A DNA stretch of 39,129 nt from JBDRNO01 sp043811005 (GTDB lineage Bacteria; Bacteroidota; Bacteroidia; NORP154), in assembly GCA_043811005.1 (NCBI GenBank), contig JBDRNO010000220.1, positions 1 to 39,129 of the forward strand. The letters are read 5' to 3'. Made by a program: the position numbers and the translations under genes. Positions 1 to 7,940 of this stretch are shown in pieces. The notes beneath the pieces were generated by a model. That model did not search any database and had not been told where the DNA came from. It saw only the letters and a program-made list of their open reading frames with translations. The first letter of the stretch is position 1; each line of letters begins with the position of its first letter.

Positions 1-14
1 CCTGCGGATTTAAG

Positions 15-205
15 AATTTTTTGGAATTTTGAATTTTGGTAATTGGAATTTATTTGAAATTTGTTGATTGTGATTTGGTGCTTAATGAATTTTTAAACTA
101 TTGTATATCAATGTTTTAAGTCCTTAACTTAATGACATTGGGGTATAGGGGTATAAGGGTATAAGGAAATAGAGGTATAAGGATAGAGGGATTTTATGCC
201 AATTT
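15..205. repeat. Low-complexity word repeats at the left edge
   Basis: This stretch holds no gene. Positions 15-90 are built from variants of GGAATTTTGAATTTTGG and TTTGAAATTTG; positions 139-185 repeat GGTATAAGG or GGGGTATA about five times. The blocks lie downstream of the minus-strand gene that ends at 241. They resemble the other intergenic word blocks in this window, but no clear second arm is visible here, partly because the window is cut at position 1. Confidence 0.5.
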
Positions 206-240
206 GTACCTTATAACAGTGTTAAACCCGGGATCTTTAC

Positions 241-1473
241 TTAATGAAAAAATAAATACGCAATAAAAATAGCCGCAATTATCCCCACAAAATCAGCTAT
301 CAAGCCACATGTAACTGCATGTCTTGTTTTCCTGATGCTTACCGAGCCAAAATACACTGCAATAATATAAAAGGTAGTATCCGTTGTTCCCTGGAATGTT
401 GAAGCCAATCGCCCTGTAAACGAATCAGCGCCATAAGTGTTCATTGCATCAATCATCATTCCCCTTGCACCGCTGCCACTCAAGGGTTTCATGAATGCTG
501 TAGGCAGGGCGGCAACGAAATCCGTATCTAATCCAAAAGCTGAAAAAAGTTTGCCAATACCCACCACAAGAAAATCCATAGCCCCGGATGCACGAAAGAC
601 ACCAATAGCAACCAGTATGGCTACGAGGTATGGGATGATCTTTATCGCTATAGAAAAGCCCTCTTTTGCACCTTCAATAAAGCTCTCATATACATTCACT
701 TTTTTCCTTAATGCAAGAATGATAAAAAGGGCTATTATGCTGAACAATATTAAATTGCTGCAAATCATTGAAACAATTGTGATCTTGCCCTGTGTGAGGG
801 TGGCAAAGTAAAATATTATGCCTGCTATCAATAAAGACAAACCACCTAAATAGGCAATAACGGTTTTGTTGAGCAGGTTAATTCTTTGATACATTGATGT
901 TACGGTCAAGCCCGCCATCGTTGAAAAAAAAGTCGCAAGAAGTATGGGAATAAAAATATCTGAAGGGTTGGCTGCTCCTAATTGTGCCCGGTAAACCATA
1001 ACGTTGATGGGAATTATGGTAAGCCCCGAAGTGTTTAATACAAGAAACATTATCTGGGCATTTGAAGCAGTATCCTTATTGGGATTCAACTCCTGAAGCT
1101 CATTCATTGCTTTGAGCCCTAGAGGGGTTGCAGCATTGTCCAGTCCGAGCATATTAGCTGCAAAATTCATTATCATTGATCCCGTTGCAGGGTGGTTTTC
1201 CGGTATTTCCGGGAACAGCTTACGAAAAAACGGCCCGACTATCTTTGCTAAAATTTTAACAATACCCCCTTTCTCTCCTATTTTCATCAATCCTAGCCAT
1301 AGGGTTATAACACCGGTTAACCCAAGAGATATCTCAAAACCAGTCTTAGCCATGTCAAATGTGCTGTTTACCATGAGGGTAAACACCTCGGTGTCCTGTA
1401 AAACAATAAGTTTTATAAGCCCGACCATGAAGGCAATAAGAAAAAAAGCTATCCAGATGTAGTTCAGTGCCAT
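241..1473 (-). CDS. SpmA/SpmB-like fused nucleoside-recognition (Gate) membrane protein
   Basis: A 410-residue polytopic membrane protein with many hydrophobic segments from residue 5 to the C-terminus. It carries two Gate-type halves: an N-terminal one with NFAANMLGLDNAATPLG (about residues 103-119), the hallmark of spore maturation protein A, and a C-terminal one with the SpmB-like motif ALPTAFMKPLSGSGARG (about 325-341). In Firmicutes SpmA and SpmB are separate proteins; Bacteroidota commonly carry the fused form, although they do not sporulate. The substrate is not established; transport of a nucleoside or small solute is only suggested by the domain name. It is the last of the minus-strand genes at this end, about 135 nt beyond the four-helix-bundle gene. 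No Shine-Dalgarno sequence is evident. Family call is sure, function is not. Confidence 0.88.
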   Translation of the reverse strand: MALNYIWIAFFLIAFMVGLIKLIVLQDTEVFTLMVNSTFDMAKTGFEISLGLTGVITLWLGLMKIGEKGGIVKILAKIVGPFFRKLFPEIPENHPATGSMIMNFAANMLGLDNAATPLGLKAMNELQELNPNKDTASNAQIMFLVLNTSGLTIIPINVMVYRAQLGAANPSDIFIPILLATFFSTMAGLTVTSMYQRINLLNKTVIAYLGGLSLLIAGIIFYFATLTQGKITIVSMICSNLILFSIIALFIILALRKKVNVYESFIEGAKEGFSIAIKIIPYLVAILVAIGVFRASGAMDFLVVGIGKLFSAFGLDTDFVAALPTAFMKPLSGSGARGMMIDAMNTYGADSFTGRLASTFQGTTDTTFYIIAVYFGSVSIRKTRHAVTCGLIADFVGIIAAIFIAYLFFH

Positions 1474-1581
1474 TTAAAATAAACAAATTATGTAAGCGTT
1501 CTATGAAGGCTTACATTTATTATAATTTAAATATCGAATATCGAACATTGTATTGAAAATTAGTCCTGTAATTTAAATAAT

Positions 1582-2016
1582 AAATGTCGAATGTTAAATG
1601 AAAAATGTTAAAGTTTTTTTTGCTTTACAACCGTCCTGTTCCGTTCTGCTGTTTCAATTGATTTTACAAAGATTGAGACTAATTCGCCACATTCCTTAAG
1701 CAAACGCTCAACTTCTTGTTGAGATTTTGCAATTTTTAAACGATGAATCATTTTAAGACCGATCTGGGTTTCCCGCAATTCTTTCAGGCAGACTTTCATT
1801 TCATGAATGAAGTCGCGTCTTGATTCAGCGCTTTGAGCTTCCCCATAATTGAATGCAGGAGATGTCCCTGAGCGAAGAACCTGCCCCCCAATGTGATTTG
1901 CAGACTTAGTGTTGGGAAGAGACTCAACAAGAAGAATGATATCTATTGCAAAAACTATCAATCGTTCCTGTAAATCATACTTAACTTTATTATTTTTCAT
2001 TTGAAATTCGACATTT
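1582..2016. repeat. Inverted word repeats flanking a four-helix-bundle gene
   Basis: The left arm, 1582-1600, reads AAATGTCGAATGTTAAATG; the reverse complement of 1998-2016 reads AAATGTCGAATTTCAAATG, 17 of 19 identical. The arms bracket the gene at 1608-2000 almost exactly: the right arm includes its start codon and the left arm lies just past its stop. Related words (ATCGAATATCGAACATT at about 1532-1548) continue outward on the left. This makes gene plus arms look like one insertable unit. Confidence 0.6.
1608..2000 (-). CDS. Four-helix-bundle protein (23S rRNA intervening-sequence / S23 family)
   Basis: A 130-residue, mostly helical protein. The N-terminal pattern DLQERLIVFAIDII (residues 10-23), then GGQVLRSGTSPAFNYGEAQ (about 38-56) and the later LKELRETQIGL, is typical of the family first seen in ORFs of Leptospira 23S rRNA intervening sequences and also related to Avd proteins of diversity-generating retroelements. 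No reverse transcriptase or template/variable repeat pair is visible nearby, so an Avd role is not supported. Length is normal for the family (about 115-130). The gene is bracketed by inverted low-complexity arms (1582-1600 and 1998-2016), and a decayed relative lies at 9508-9642 between similar arms, so it may be cargo of a small mobile element. Molecular function unknown. Confidence 0.88.
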   Translation of the reverse strand: MKNNKVKYDLQERLIVFAIDIILLVESLPNTKSANHIGGQVLRSGTSPAFNYGEAQSAESRRDFIHEMKVCLKELRETQIGLKMIHRLKIAKSQQEVERLLKECGELVSIFVKSIETAERNRTVVKQKKL

Positions 2017-2078
2017 GAAATTTTATTTTTTACAATTATCTTCTCAATATTTGCAAGTAAATTATATTTAGTATATCG

Positions 2079-2096
2079 TCAGGTGTTTCCACCTGA
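2079..2096. repeat. Palindrome copy 1, TCAGGTGTTTCCACCTGA
   Basis: An 18-nt hairpin (7-bp stem, TTTC loop) between the four-helix-bundle gene and the NYN gene. An identical copy lies at 7871-7888 between sufC and sufB. Two exact copies more than 5 kb apart, both intergenic, indicate a dispersed palindromic repeat rather than a gene-specific terminator. Confidence 0.75.
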
Positions 2097-2123
2097 AGTG
2101 AATGTTCCACCTCGTGCAGTTTC

Positions 2124-2645
2124 TCATTTTTTGCTTACCCCGCTTTTTTTCTTATGAGTAGATTTCGGGGGGACATACTCGAACCAATCTTCTTTTTTGA
2201 TCGGATGAAAATAATTCGCTTCATCAATTAATATTTGTGCAGTTGATTCCTTAACGGCAGCAATCTCAACATTAACGCCTTCAGATTTCAAATGCCTCAC
2301 AAGTTCAACATAATCTGAATCACCGGACATTATTATGATAGTATCCACTTTTGAAGCAAGTTGTGTCGCCATTATGCTCAATGGAATATCTGCTGATTTA
2401 TGACATGGAATAACCATCCCGTGAAACAACTCGTGGAGCCGTTCTGCAAACTTTGAAGATATGCTTTTACCCTCACGAAAGTAAATAAGCCGGTTTAAGC
2501 CACGGTTATCGAGTAATCTGGGAACAAGAGTGTCAAAATTGATCATGACGTTTTTAGAGTCGGCTTGAGTATGAATGCTTCTCTCTATATTGTTCCCATC
2601 ACATAAAATAGCAACTGATTGGCTGATATTAACATTATTAGTCAT
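2124..2645 (-). CDS. NYN-domain protein (LabA/DUF88 family, PIN-like fold)
   Basis: A 173-residue protein with the acidic motifs of NYN putative nucleases: CDGNNIE (D16, N18-N19), KSADIPLSIMA with D86, and MSGDSDYVELVRHL with D109 and D111. These carboxylates cluster in the PIN-like fold and would bind metal for RNA cleavage; activity is inferred from family, not shown. The tail (about residues 160-173) is rich in Lys and Ser. The start is well supported by GGAGG a few bases before the ATG at 2645, one of the clearest Shine-Dalgarno sites in the window. It is separated from the SUF genes by about 235 nt of repeat-containing sequence, so membership of that operon is doubtful. Confidence 0.87.
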   Translation of the reverse strand: MTNNVNISQSVAILCDGNNIERSIHTQADSKNVMINFDTLVPRLLDNRGLNRLIYFREGKSISSKFAERLHELFHGMVIPCHKSADIPLSIMATQLASKVDTIIIMSGDSDYVELVRHLKSEGVNVEIAAVKESTAQILIDEANYFHPIKKEDWFEYVPPKSTHKKKSGVSKK

Positions 2646-2784
2646 TGGTTTCCTCCTTTTATATTTATTTGTTACATATATTCACTTTTTTCATTCAATT
2701 ATAGACAACACATTGTCGCTTTAGCAATCATAAGAACATAACTTCGTAAATTAATTAAAAAAACACTAAAACAAACCAGTTTTT

Positions 2785-2847
2785 TTGTTTCCCGCAAAGC
2801 TCGCCAAGTACACAAAGAACGCAATAATTAATCCGCCAGCTGGCGGA
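2785..2847. repeat. GCAAAG/ACACAAAG word block and perfect GC-rich palindrome
   Basis: In the gap between the NYN gene and the sufT-like gene (2646-2881). Positions 2791-2815 carry the words CGCAAAG, CGCCAAG, ACACAAAG, AACGCAA. Positions 2832-2847 form the perfect 16-nt palindrome TCCGCCAGCTGGCGGA, far more GC-rich than its surroundings. Both look like dispersed intergenic repeats; the palindrome could also end SUF transcripts, although no T-run follows on the minus strand. Confidence 0.6.
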
Positions 2848-2881
2848 GGAGGAAAAAACATTGAAATTCAGATACGAGTAC

Positions 2882-3199
2882 TTACATAATCCCCAACTCC
2901 AGCTTTGCCTCCTTGCTCATCATGCCCATATACCAGGGCGGGTCAAAAACTATATTCACCTTTACTGACTTAACTTTATCAACGGCTTTTACTTTATTTT
3001 CAACATCCAGAACAAGTGATTCGGCAACGGGGCATGCCGGGGAGGTTAATGTCATATCTATTTCCACATCGGCTTTGTCATCTATTCTTATATCATAGAT
3101 CAACCCTAAAGCATAAACATTTACAGGTATCTCGGGGTCATAACAGGTTTTTATTGCCTTTATTATAGAACTTTTCAACTTTTTTTTATCAACTGCCAT
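2882..3199 (-). CDS. sufT: SufT-like DUF59/MIP18-family iron-sulfur assembly protein
   Basis: A 105-residue stand-alone DUF59 protein. Visible family motifs are DPEIPVN (residues 21-27), TSPACP with the conserved Cys56, and FDPPW near residue 86. Members of this family (SufT, the domain of CIA2/MIP18, PaaD) act in maturation or delivery of Fe-S clusters. Its place at the end of sufBCDSE on the same strand supports a SUF role; the gap to sufE is 72 nt and is partly filled by a palindrome. The symbol is by family and context; a PaaD-like subgroup cannot be excluded. Confidence 0.88.
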   Translation of the reverse strand: MAVDKKKLKSSIIKAIKTCYDPEIPVNVYALGLIYDIRIDDKADVEIDMTLTSPACPVAESLVLDVENKVKAVDKVKSVKVNIVFDPPWYMGMMSKEAKLELGIM

Positions 3200-3241
3200 A
3201 GTATAAAATATTTATTAGTATCAAGTATATTTCCTCTGGGA

Positions 3242-3273
3242 AAGAAAGGACGAACGGCCGTTCGTCCTTTCTT
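3242..3273. repeat. 32-nt perfect palindrome abutting the sufE stop codon
   Basis: Positions 3242-3257 and 3258-3273 are exact reverse complements with no loop; the core is GGACGAACGGCCGTTCGTCC. The right end overlaps the first two bases of the sufE stop codon (3272-3274, read on the minus strand). Outer bases are A/T-rich (AAGAAA / TTTCTT), so it could act as a terminator or attenuator between sufE and the sufT-like gene. Its GC-rich core is unlike its neighbourhood, which suggests a dispersed repeat. Confidence 0.85.
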
Positions 3274-3697
3274 ATTTCGCACTGTAAGCCAACGCATATA
3301 TTTTCATTTGTTTTATCATAGCTACCAAACCGTTTGAGCGTGTAGGTGATAAATGTTCTTTTAACCCGATGTTATCAATAAAGTATAGCTCGCTGTTTAT
3401 TATTTCATCAGGTGTGTGACCTGATAAAACACTTATAATCAATCCCACTAATCCTTTTGTTATTATAGCGTCACTGTCAGCGGTAAAGATTACTTTCCCC
3501 TCTTTAAAATCAGTGTGAAGCCAAACTTGCGACTGGCATCCTTTAACTAAATTCTCATCAACCTTATCTTTTTCATCTATCAGGGGCAATGATTTCCCGT
3601 ATTCGATCAAATGTTCATATTTGCCCTCCCAGTCGTCAAATAATTCGAATGTCTCTATTATCTCATCCTGAATTTCATTTATGGTTTGAGTGCTCAT
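3272..3697 (-). CDS. sufE: SufE family sulfur acceptor
   Basis: A 141-residue protein. SufE takes persulfide sulfur from the cysteine desulfurase SufS and passes it to the SufBCD scaffold in the cytoplasm. The acceptor cysteine is Cys54 in VKGCQSQVWL, matching the family motif GCxSxVW; the region LVGLIISVLSGHTPDEI (about residues 84-100) is also typical. Length is as expected. It lies downstream of sufS on the same strand, with a 246-nt gap that holds an inverted word repeat (3771-3937). AGGAG is present a few bases before the ATG at 3697. Confidence 0.95.
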   Translation of the reverse strand: MSTQTINEIQDEIIETFELFDDWEGKYEHLIEYGKSLPLIDEKDKVDENLVKGCQSQVWLHTDFKEGKVIFTADSDAIITKGLVGLIISVLSGHTPDEIINSELYFIDNIGLKEHLSPTRSNGLVAMIKQMKIYALAYSAK

Positions 3698-3770
3698 GAT
3701 ACCTCTCCTTTATCCAATATGATTAAGTTAAAGAATTAAAATGTAGAATTTATAGTCCCGTCTTTTTTTT

Positions 3771-3937
3771 TGCCACTAAAACACAAAAACTCAAAATCCC
3801 ACGAAACCCAAAGGGTTCACGAACACCGTTAAAATCAATTATGATAGTGAGTAATACCTTTAAAATTAAATTATTTTATGAGTAAATTATTTAACAAACC
3901 TTTTTGTGGAATTTAGTGTTTTGGTGCTTTTGTGGCA
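3771..3937. repeat. Long imperfect inverted word repeat between sufE and sufS
   Basis: Arm 3771-3806 (starting TGCCACTAAAACACAAAAAC) and the reverse complement of 3902-3937 (starting TGCCACAAAAGCACCAAAAC) agree at 29 of 36 positions without gaps. The 95-nt loop has no ORF. Each arm is itself made of similar words (CACTAAAA, CACAAAA, CACCAAAA). The right arm stops 7 nt before the end of sufS. This is one of the cleanest empty examples of the two-arm word blocks in this window. Confidence 0.75.
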
Positions 3938-3943
3938 TTTATT

Positions 3944-5164
3944 TTAATCAAACATCTCTTTCACCTTAAGTATTCCTTTCACCAGGGCATCAACTTCCTC
4001 TTTTGTATTGTAGAAAGCAAAAGATGCCCTGACCGTGCCGGGAATACCAAATCTATCCATTATAGGCTGGGTGCAATTATGTCCTGTGCGTACAGCAATT
4101 CCCTGTTGATCCAATATAATCCCTGTGTCATAATGATGGATATCTCCAATTAAAAAGGAAAATACCGCGATCCTGTCTTTTGTTAGCCCAAATATATGTA
4201 ATTTGTTTATCTTCAATAATTCACTTAAAGCATATTCCATAAGAACTTTCTCATACCCGGCAATATTATCAAAACCAATAGAATTGAGATAATCAATAGC
4301 CGGGGTAAGCCCTATTGCTCCGGAGATATCAGGCGTTCCGGCTTCAAACTTGTATGGCAGGTCATTATAACTTGTTTCTTCAAAAGTCACCGTTTTAATC
4401 ATCTCACCCCCACCCTGGTACGGGGGCATTTTGTCTAATAATTCTTCCTTGCCATATAAAACACCAATGCCCGTAGGCCCAAACATCTTGTGTCCTGAAA
4501 AACAATAAAAATCACAATCCAATTCACATACATCAACTTTTGAATGCGACATTGCCTGTGCGCCATCCAATAGTACCGGGATATTTAATCTATGAGCTGT
4601 CTGTATTATTTTTTTAACGGGATTTATTGTTCCCAATGTATTTGAAACATGAGTAATAGCTACAAGCTTTGTTTTTTTATTAAGTAACTTTTCAAATTCT
4701 TTGAAAATAATTTCTCCATCATCATTTATTGGTATAATTTTTAAAGCCGCGCCCTTTTCATTACATATGATCTGCCAGGGAACGATGTTCGAATGGTGTT
4801 CCATTGTTGAGATGACCACCTCATCCCCCTTGCCAACAAAAGCTCTTCCGTATGATGAAGCGACCAGATTGATGGACTCGGTTGTCCCCTTTGTAAAAAT
4901 GATTTCGTGTGAATGTTCCGCATTAATAAAGCCCCTCACTTTCTCTCTTGCATTCTCATAAGCATCCGTGGCTTTCTGGCTTAAATAATGGACACCCCTG
5001 TGGACATTGCTGTTAAATTCAGTATAATAATTTTTAATTGTATCAATTACTATTTGGGGTTTTTGTGTAGTAGCCGCATTGTCAAGATACACCAACGGCT
5101 TCCCATTCACCTCTTGATGGAGAATGGGGAAATCTTCTCTTATTTTGTTTATATCAAATTTCAC
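3944..5164 (-). CDS. sufS: Cysteine desulfurase SufS
   Basis: A 406-residue PLP enzyme of the class-V aminotransferase fold that converts cysteine to alanine and holds the sulfur as a persulfide for SufE. Visible residues: the PLP lysine K226 in FSGHKMFGPTG, H123 in MEHHSN, D200 and Q203 in LLDGAQA, and the catalytic Cys364 in RTGHNCTQP, which with the short loop marks group II (SufS/CsdA). Length is normal. It lies 274 nt downstream of sufD; that gap holds repeat words rather than a gene, so it may have its own promoter. No clear Shine-Dalgarno sequence. Confidence 0.96.
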   Translation of the reverse strand: MKFDINKIREDFPILHQEVNGKPLVYLDNAATTQKPQIVIDTIKNYYTEFNSNVHRGVHYLSQKATDAYENAREKVRGFINAEHSHEIIFTKGTTESINLVASSYGRAFVGKGDEVVISTMEHHSNIVPWQIICNEKGAALKIIPINDDGEIIFKEFEKLLNKKTKLVAITHVSNTLGTINPVKKIIQTAHRLNIPVLLDGAQAMSHSKVDVCELDCDFYCFSGHKMFGPTGIGVLYGKEELLDKMPPYQGGGEMIKTVTFEETSYNDLPYKFEAGTPDISGAIGLTPAIDYLNSIGFDNIAGYEKVLMEYALSELLKINKLHIFGLTKDRIAVFSFLIGDIHHYDTGIILDQQGIAVRTGHNCTQPIMDRFGIPGTVRASFAFYNTKEEVDALVKGILKVKEMFD

Positions 5165-5187
5165 AATTGGTTGTATTTATGTATGTA

Positions 5188-5246
5188 TTTATTGTATCGG
5201 AATTTCAAAAAACAAAAAAAACCACAGATTACACAGATTTCACTGA
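5188..5246. repeat. Shared 18-mer and CACAGATT words upstream of sufS
   Basis: Positions 5188-5205 (TTTATTGTATCGGAATTT) are identical to 15184-15201, which lies upstream of the large T9SS gene; in both cases the 18-mer sits 24-30 nt upstream of a minus-strand start codon. A 16/18 variant lies at about 25085-25102. Positions 5221-5243 then show the words ACCACAGATTACACAGATTT. The rest of the 274-nt sufD-sufS gap shows no ORF that I would defend. Confidence 0.5.
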
Positions 5247-5438
5247 AATATTTAATTGTATGGAAATTTCAAAGTTTTGCACTGATATTGAGTTAATTAG
5301 TACTTTTATATTTTCGATGATATATTTCTCGAATTTCTTTTGCATCTCAAAGTCTAAGTATGATATTGTAATGAAGTTCATTTTTGCGGGTTTTCCACAT
5401 GACCCTAATTGTGTCTGAGCGATAATTAATTTCTGAAG

Positions 5439-6803
5439 TTATGTTCTTAGTCTTTTTGAAATCAATTCCCCGATCTTGCGCCTTAGGGGTTCAATTTTTA
5501 TATTTTTGATAACCTCACTTGCAAAAGCATATATAAGCATTCCCCTTGCTTTCTCTTCTTCAATTCCTCTCGATCGCAAATAAAATAATGCTTCCCGGTC
5601 TAACTGCCCGGTGGTGGCACCATGGCTGCACTTAACATCATCGGCATAGATCTCTAATTGGGGTTTTGCATTTACTGACGCTTCATCGGACAATAAAATG
5701 TTCTTATTCGACTGATTGGCATTGGTTTTTTGAGCATTTTCCCTCACAAGCACCTTCCCGTCAAAAACACCTGTTGATTCATCATCCATAATATTTATGT
5801 ACAACTCATTGCTGTAACAACCCGGCTTTTTGTGATCAACCAGGGTGTGGTTGTCAACGTGTTGTTTGTTCTTTAAAAAAGAGAGACCATACAAGTGCGT
5901 CTCACACCCTTCGGCATCATGGACAATATTAAGATTATTTCGAATAAATGAACCGTTTAATGTTATTGTATTGGCTGAAAAAACAGAGTTCGCTTCCTGA
6001 AGAACCTGGGTTGTAGAGACGCGATGAATCGCGTCTCTACAACCATTTTTATTTTGAACAGTATAATGGTCAACATTGGAATTTCCTCCGCAAATTATTT
6101 CTGTAACTGCATTAGTAAATACATCATTATTTTCTTTAAGAGCGGTGCAATAAAAACTTTCAATAATTTGCACACTACTGCTTGCTCCTATAACAAATAA
6201 GTTCCGGGGCTGAATAAAAAGATTTTCAACCGTGTTGATGATATTAATTATATGGATCGGCTTGGTTAGTATTTTCCCATCAGGAATAAAAATAAAAACA
6301 CCGTCCAGGGCAAATGCAGTATTTAAAGCGATGAAGGCATCCGAATCAATATCTGCATAGTTGGAAAAATATTTTTCTGCTATTTTAAAGTTGCTTTTAA
6401 TTGCTTGACTAAAACCGCAGATAGTAATACCTGAACCCAACATGCCGGTTGATACTTTTTTTATAAATCTTCCATTTTCAACAACAACAATACAAGCATC
6501 AAGGCGGTGGATAAGAAACGGCTTAATATCCCTTGCAGTGAGACTGCTGTCAACCGTTGTAAGCGCCTGGACATAATCGTTTCCCAGGATTTTTTTAACA
6601 TTAGAATACTTCCATTCCTCATTCTTCCCTGCAGGAATACCAAGTTTTTCAAAACTAACAATAGCCTTTTCGCGAATTTCCCGGATATTAGCACTGCTAT
6701 TCCCAAGAATCTCATCCTTGTGTCTCTCAAAATCAGATACGAAATAATCCTTTATGCTATGTATTTGTTTGCGTGAATCCACAGGATGTTTTGTTTTATT
6801 CAA
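5439..6803 (-). CDS. sufD: SUF scaffold protein SufD, with a 12-residue palindrome-encoded insertion
   Basis: A 454-residue SufD that partners SufB and the ATPase SufC in the cytoplasmic scaffold building Fe-S clusters. The beta-helix core and the C-terminal KCSHGATTGQLDREALFYLRSRGI region with the conserved histidine are clear. Residues 254-265 (GCRDAIHRVSTT) are encoded exactly by the 36-nt palindrome 6009-6044. The insert is 12 codons, keeps the frame, and lies in the repetitive beta-helix (after VDHYTVQNKN), where extra residues are likely tolerated. The protein otherwise reads through intact, so it is probably functional. sufC lies upstream across a 244-nt gap filled by a large inverted word repeat. 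Confidence 0.94.
   Translation of the reverse strand: MNKTKHPVDSRKQIHSIKDYFVSDFERHKDEILGNSSANIREIREKAIVSFEKLGIPAGKNEEWKYSNVKKILGNDYVQALTTVDSSLTARDIKPFLIHRLDACIVVVENGRFIKKVSTGMLGSGITICGFSQAIKSNFKIAEKYFSNYADIDSDAFIALNTAFALDGVFIFIPDGKILTKPIHIINIINTVENLFIQPRNLFVIGASSSVQIIESFYCTALKENNDVFTNAVTEIICGGNSNVDHYTVQNKNGCRDAIHRVSTTQVLQEANSVFSANTITLNGSFIRNNLNIVHDAEGCETHLYGLSFLKNKQHVDNHTLVDHKKPGCYSNELYINIMDDESTGVFDGKVLVRENAQKTNANQSNKNILLSDEASVNAKPQLEIYADDVKCSHGATTGQLDREALFYLRSRGIEEEKARGMLIYAFASEVIKNIKIEPLRRKIGELISKRLRT
6009..6044. repeat. 36-nt palindrome inserted in frame in sufD
   Basis: Two 17-nt arms (6009-6025 and 6028-6044) are exact reverse complements around a 2-nt loop. The core is TAGAGACGCGAT and its complement ATCGCGTCTCTA. 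On the coding strand it spells codons 254-265 of SufD. From memory, hairpins with this core occur as dispersed intergenic repeats in several bacterial phyla; I cannot confirm that here. Confidence 0.9.
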
Positions 6804-6840
6804 ATTTCGAGAAGTTTACTTCAATACCGTACATTTAAAT

Positions 6841-6996
6841 CGGTTTATCGGATTTCGGTTGTCAGTTTTCGGTTTATCGGTTAGCCGGTTTTTATTCTAA
6901 TAATCATATCGTTCAATATAACAAATTTATCTGAAACCTGAAATCTGGTAATCCGAAAACCCGAGAACCGAAAACTGATAACTGATAAACCGAAAA
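6841..6996. repeat. Large inverted word repeat between sufD and sufC (CGGTTTATC family)
   Basis: The left arm (6841-6892) is built from CGGTTTATCGG, TTTCGGTTGTCAG and TTTTCGGTTTATCGG; the right arm (about 6951-6994) carries the complementary words CCGAAAAC, GAACCGAAAACTGATA and ACTGATAAACCG. With one gap the arms pair over about 40 nt. No ORF in the loop. The same words reappear at the right edge of the window (39113-39129). Confidence 0.7.
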
Positions 6997-7047
6997 AAAT
7001 CATCATTAAACCAACTAACTTAAGTTGCTGCTTATTTAATTGGCGCT

Positions 7048-7797
7048 TTAATTCGCTTCTTCATGTATCCAATCATATCCTTTTTCTTCGAGTTCCAATG
7101 CCAACTCTTTGCCACCTGACTTGATGATCCTTCCATCGTAAATCACATGCACAAAATCGGGAATGATATAATTTAGCAACCGTTGATAATGGGTTATAGC
7201 AATAATTGCCCTGTCCTTTGATCTTAACTTGTTGACGCCATTAGAAACAATCCTTAAAGCATCAATGTCAAGCCCTGAATCCGTTTCATCGAGAATTGCC
7301 AACGTTGGCTCCAACATAGCCATTTGAAGAATTTCATTCTTTTTCTTTTCCCCGCCTGAAAAACCTTCGTTTACAGAGCGCTTGATCAGCTCTTTGTCAA
7401 TTTCAACGATTTTCATCTTCTCTTTCAACATCTTTAGGAACCAAGCTCCATCAAGGGGTTTAAGCCCTTTATGTTTTCTGATCTCATTAACAGCAGTTCT
7501 CAAAAAGGTGATTATGTTCACACCGGGTATCTCAACCGGGTATTGAAAAGCAAGAAATACACCTTCTTTTGCACGGGCTTCGGGAGACATTTCAAGCAGG
7601 TCCTTGCCCTGATAGGTAACATTACCTTTTGTAATATCATACACATCCCTTCCGGCAAGTACCGATGCCAATGTGCTTTTCCCCGAACCATTTGGGCCCA
7701 TAATAGCGTGTATTTCGCCGGCATTAACTTCCAGGTTTATTCCTTTGAGGATCTTTTTGCCCTCTATGGATGCGTGTAGGTTGTTAATTTTTAACAT
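7048..7797 (-). CDS. sufC: Fe-S cluster assembly ATPase SufC
   Basis: A 249-residue ABC-type ATPase that energises the SufBCD scaffold; despite its ABC fold it is cytoplasmic, not a transporter. Walker A is GPNGSGKST (residues 34-42), the signature is EGFSGGEKKKNEI, Walker B is LAILDETDSGLDID, where the DETDSGLD form is typical for SufC, and the switch histidine is in ITHYQRLL. Length is normal. It lies 143 nt downstream of sufB, a gap holding two palindromes. Confidence 0.97.
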   Translation of the reverse strand: MLKINNLHASIEGKKILKGINLEVNAGEIHAIMGPNGSGKSTLASVLAGRDVYDITKGNVTYQGKDLLEMSPEARAKEGVFLAFQYPVEIPGVNIITFLRTAVNEIRKHKGLKPLDGAWFLKMLKEKMKIVEIDKELIKRSVNEGFSGGEKKKNEILQMAMLEPTLAILDETDSGLDIDALRIVSNGVNKLRSKDRAIIAITHYQRLLNYIIPDFVHVIYDGRIIKSGGKELALELEEKGYDWIHEEAN

Positions 7798-7832
7798 GAG
7801 TTTTAAAATTATATTATCGTAATCTTAGATAA

Positions 7833-7888
7833 AGCTTTTCCAAAGTTTAAAACTTTGGAAAAGCTGCCATTCAGGTGTTTCCACCTGA
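7833..7888. repeat. Two adjacent palindromes between sufB and sufC
   Basis: Positions 7833-7848 and 7850-7865 form a near-perfect AT-rich palindrome (arm AGCTTTTCCAAAGTTT, 1-nt centre). Six bases on, 7871-7888 is the second exact copy of TCAGGTGTTTCCACCTGA. The words CTTTTCCAAA/TTTGGAAAAG recall the outer arms at 22990-23043. They may modulate the ratio of sufB to sufCDSE transcript, but the second one is clearly a repeat found elsewhere. Confidence 0.75.
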
Positions 7889-7940
7889 CAGTTGAGTGGT
7901 TATAAAATTGACAGAACACTAGTTAACGTTCAACATTCCA

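Noticed and set aside
1608..2000. Avd-like accessory protein of a diversity-generating retroelement
   Set aside because: No reverse transcriptase and no template/variable repeat pair with adenine-biased differences is visible; the S23/four-helix-bundle family explains it.
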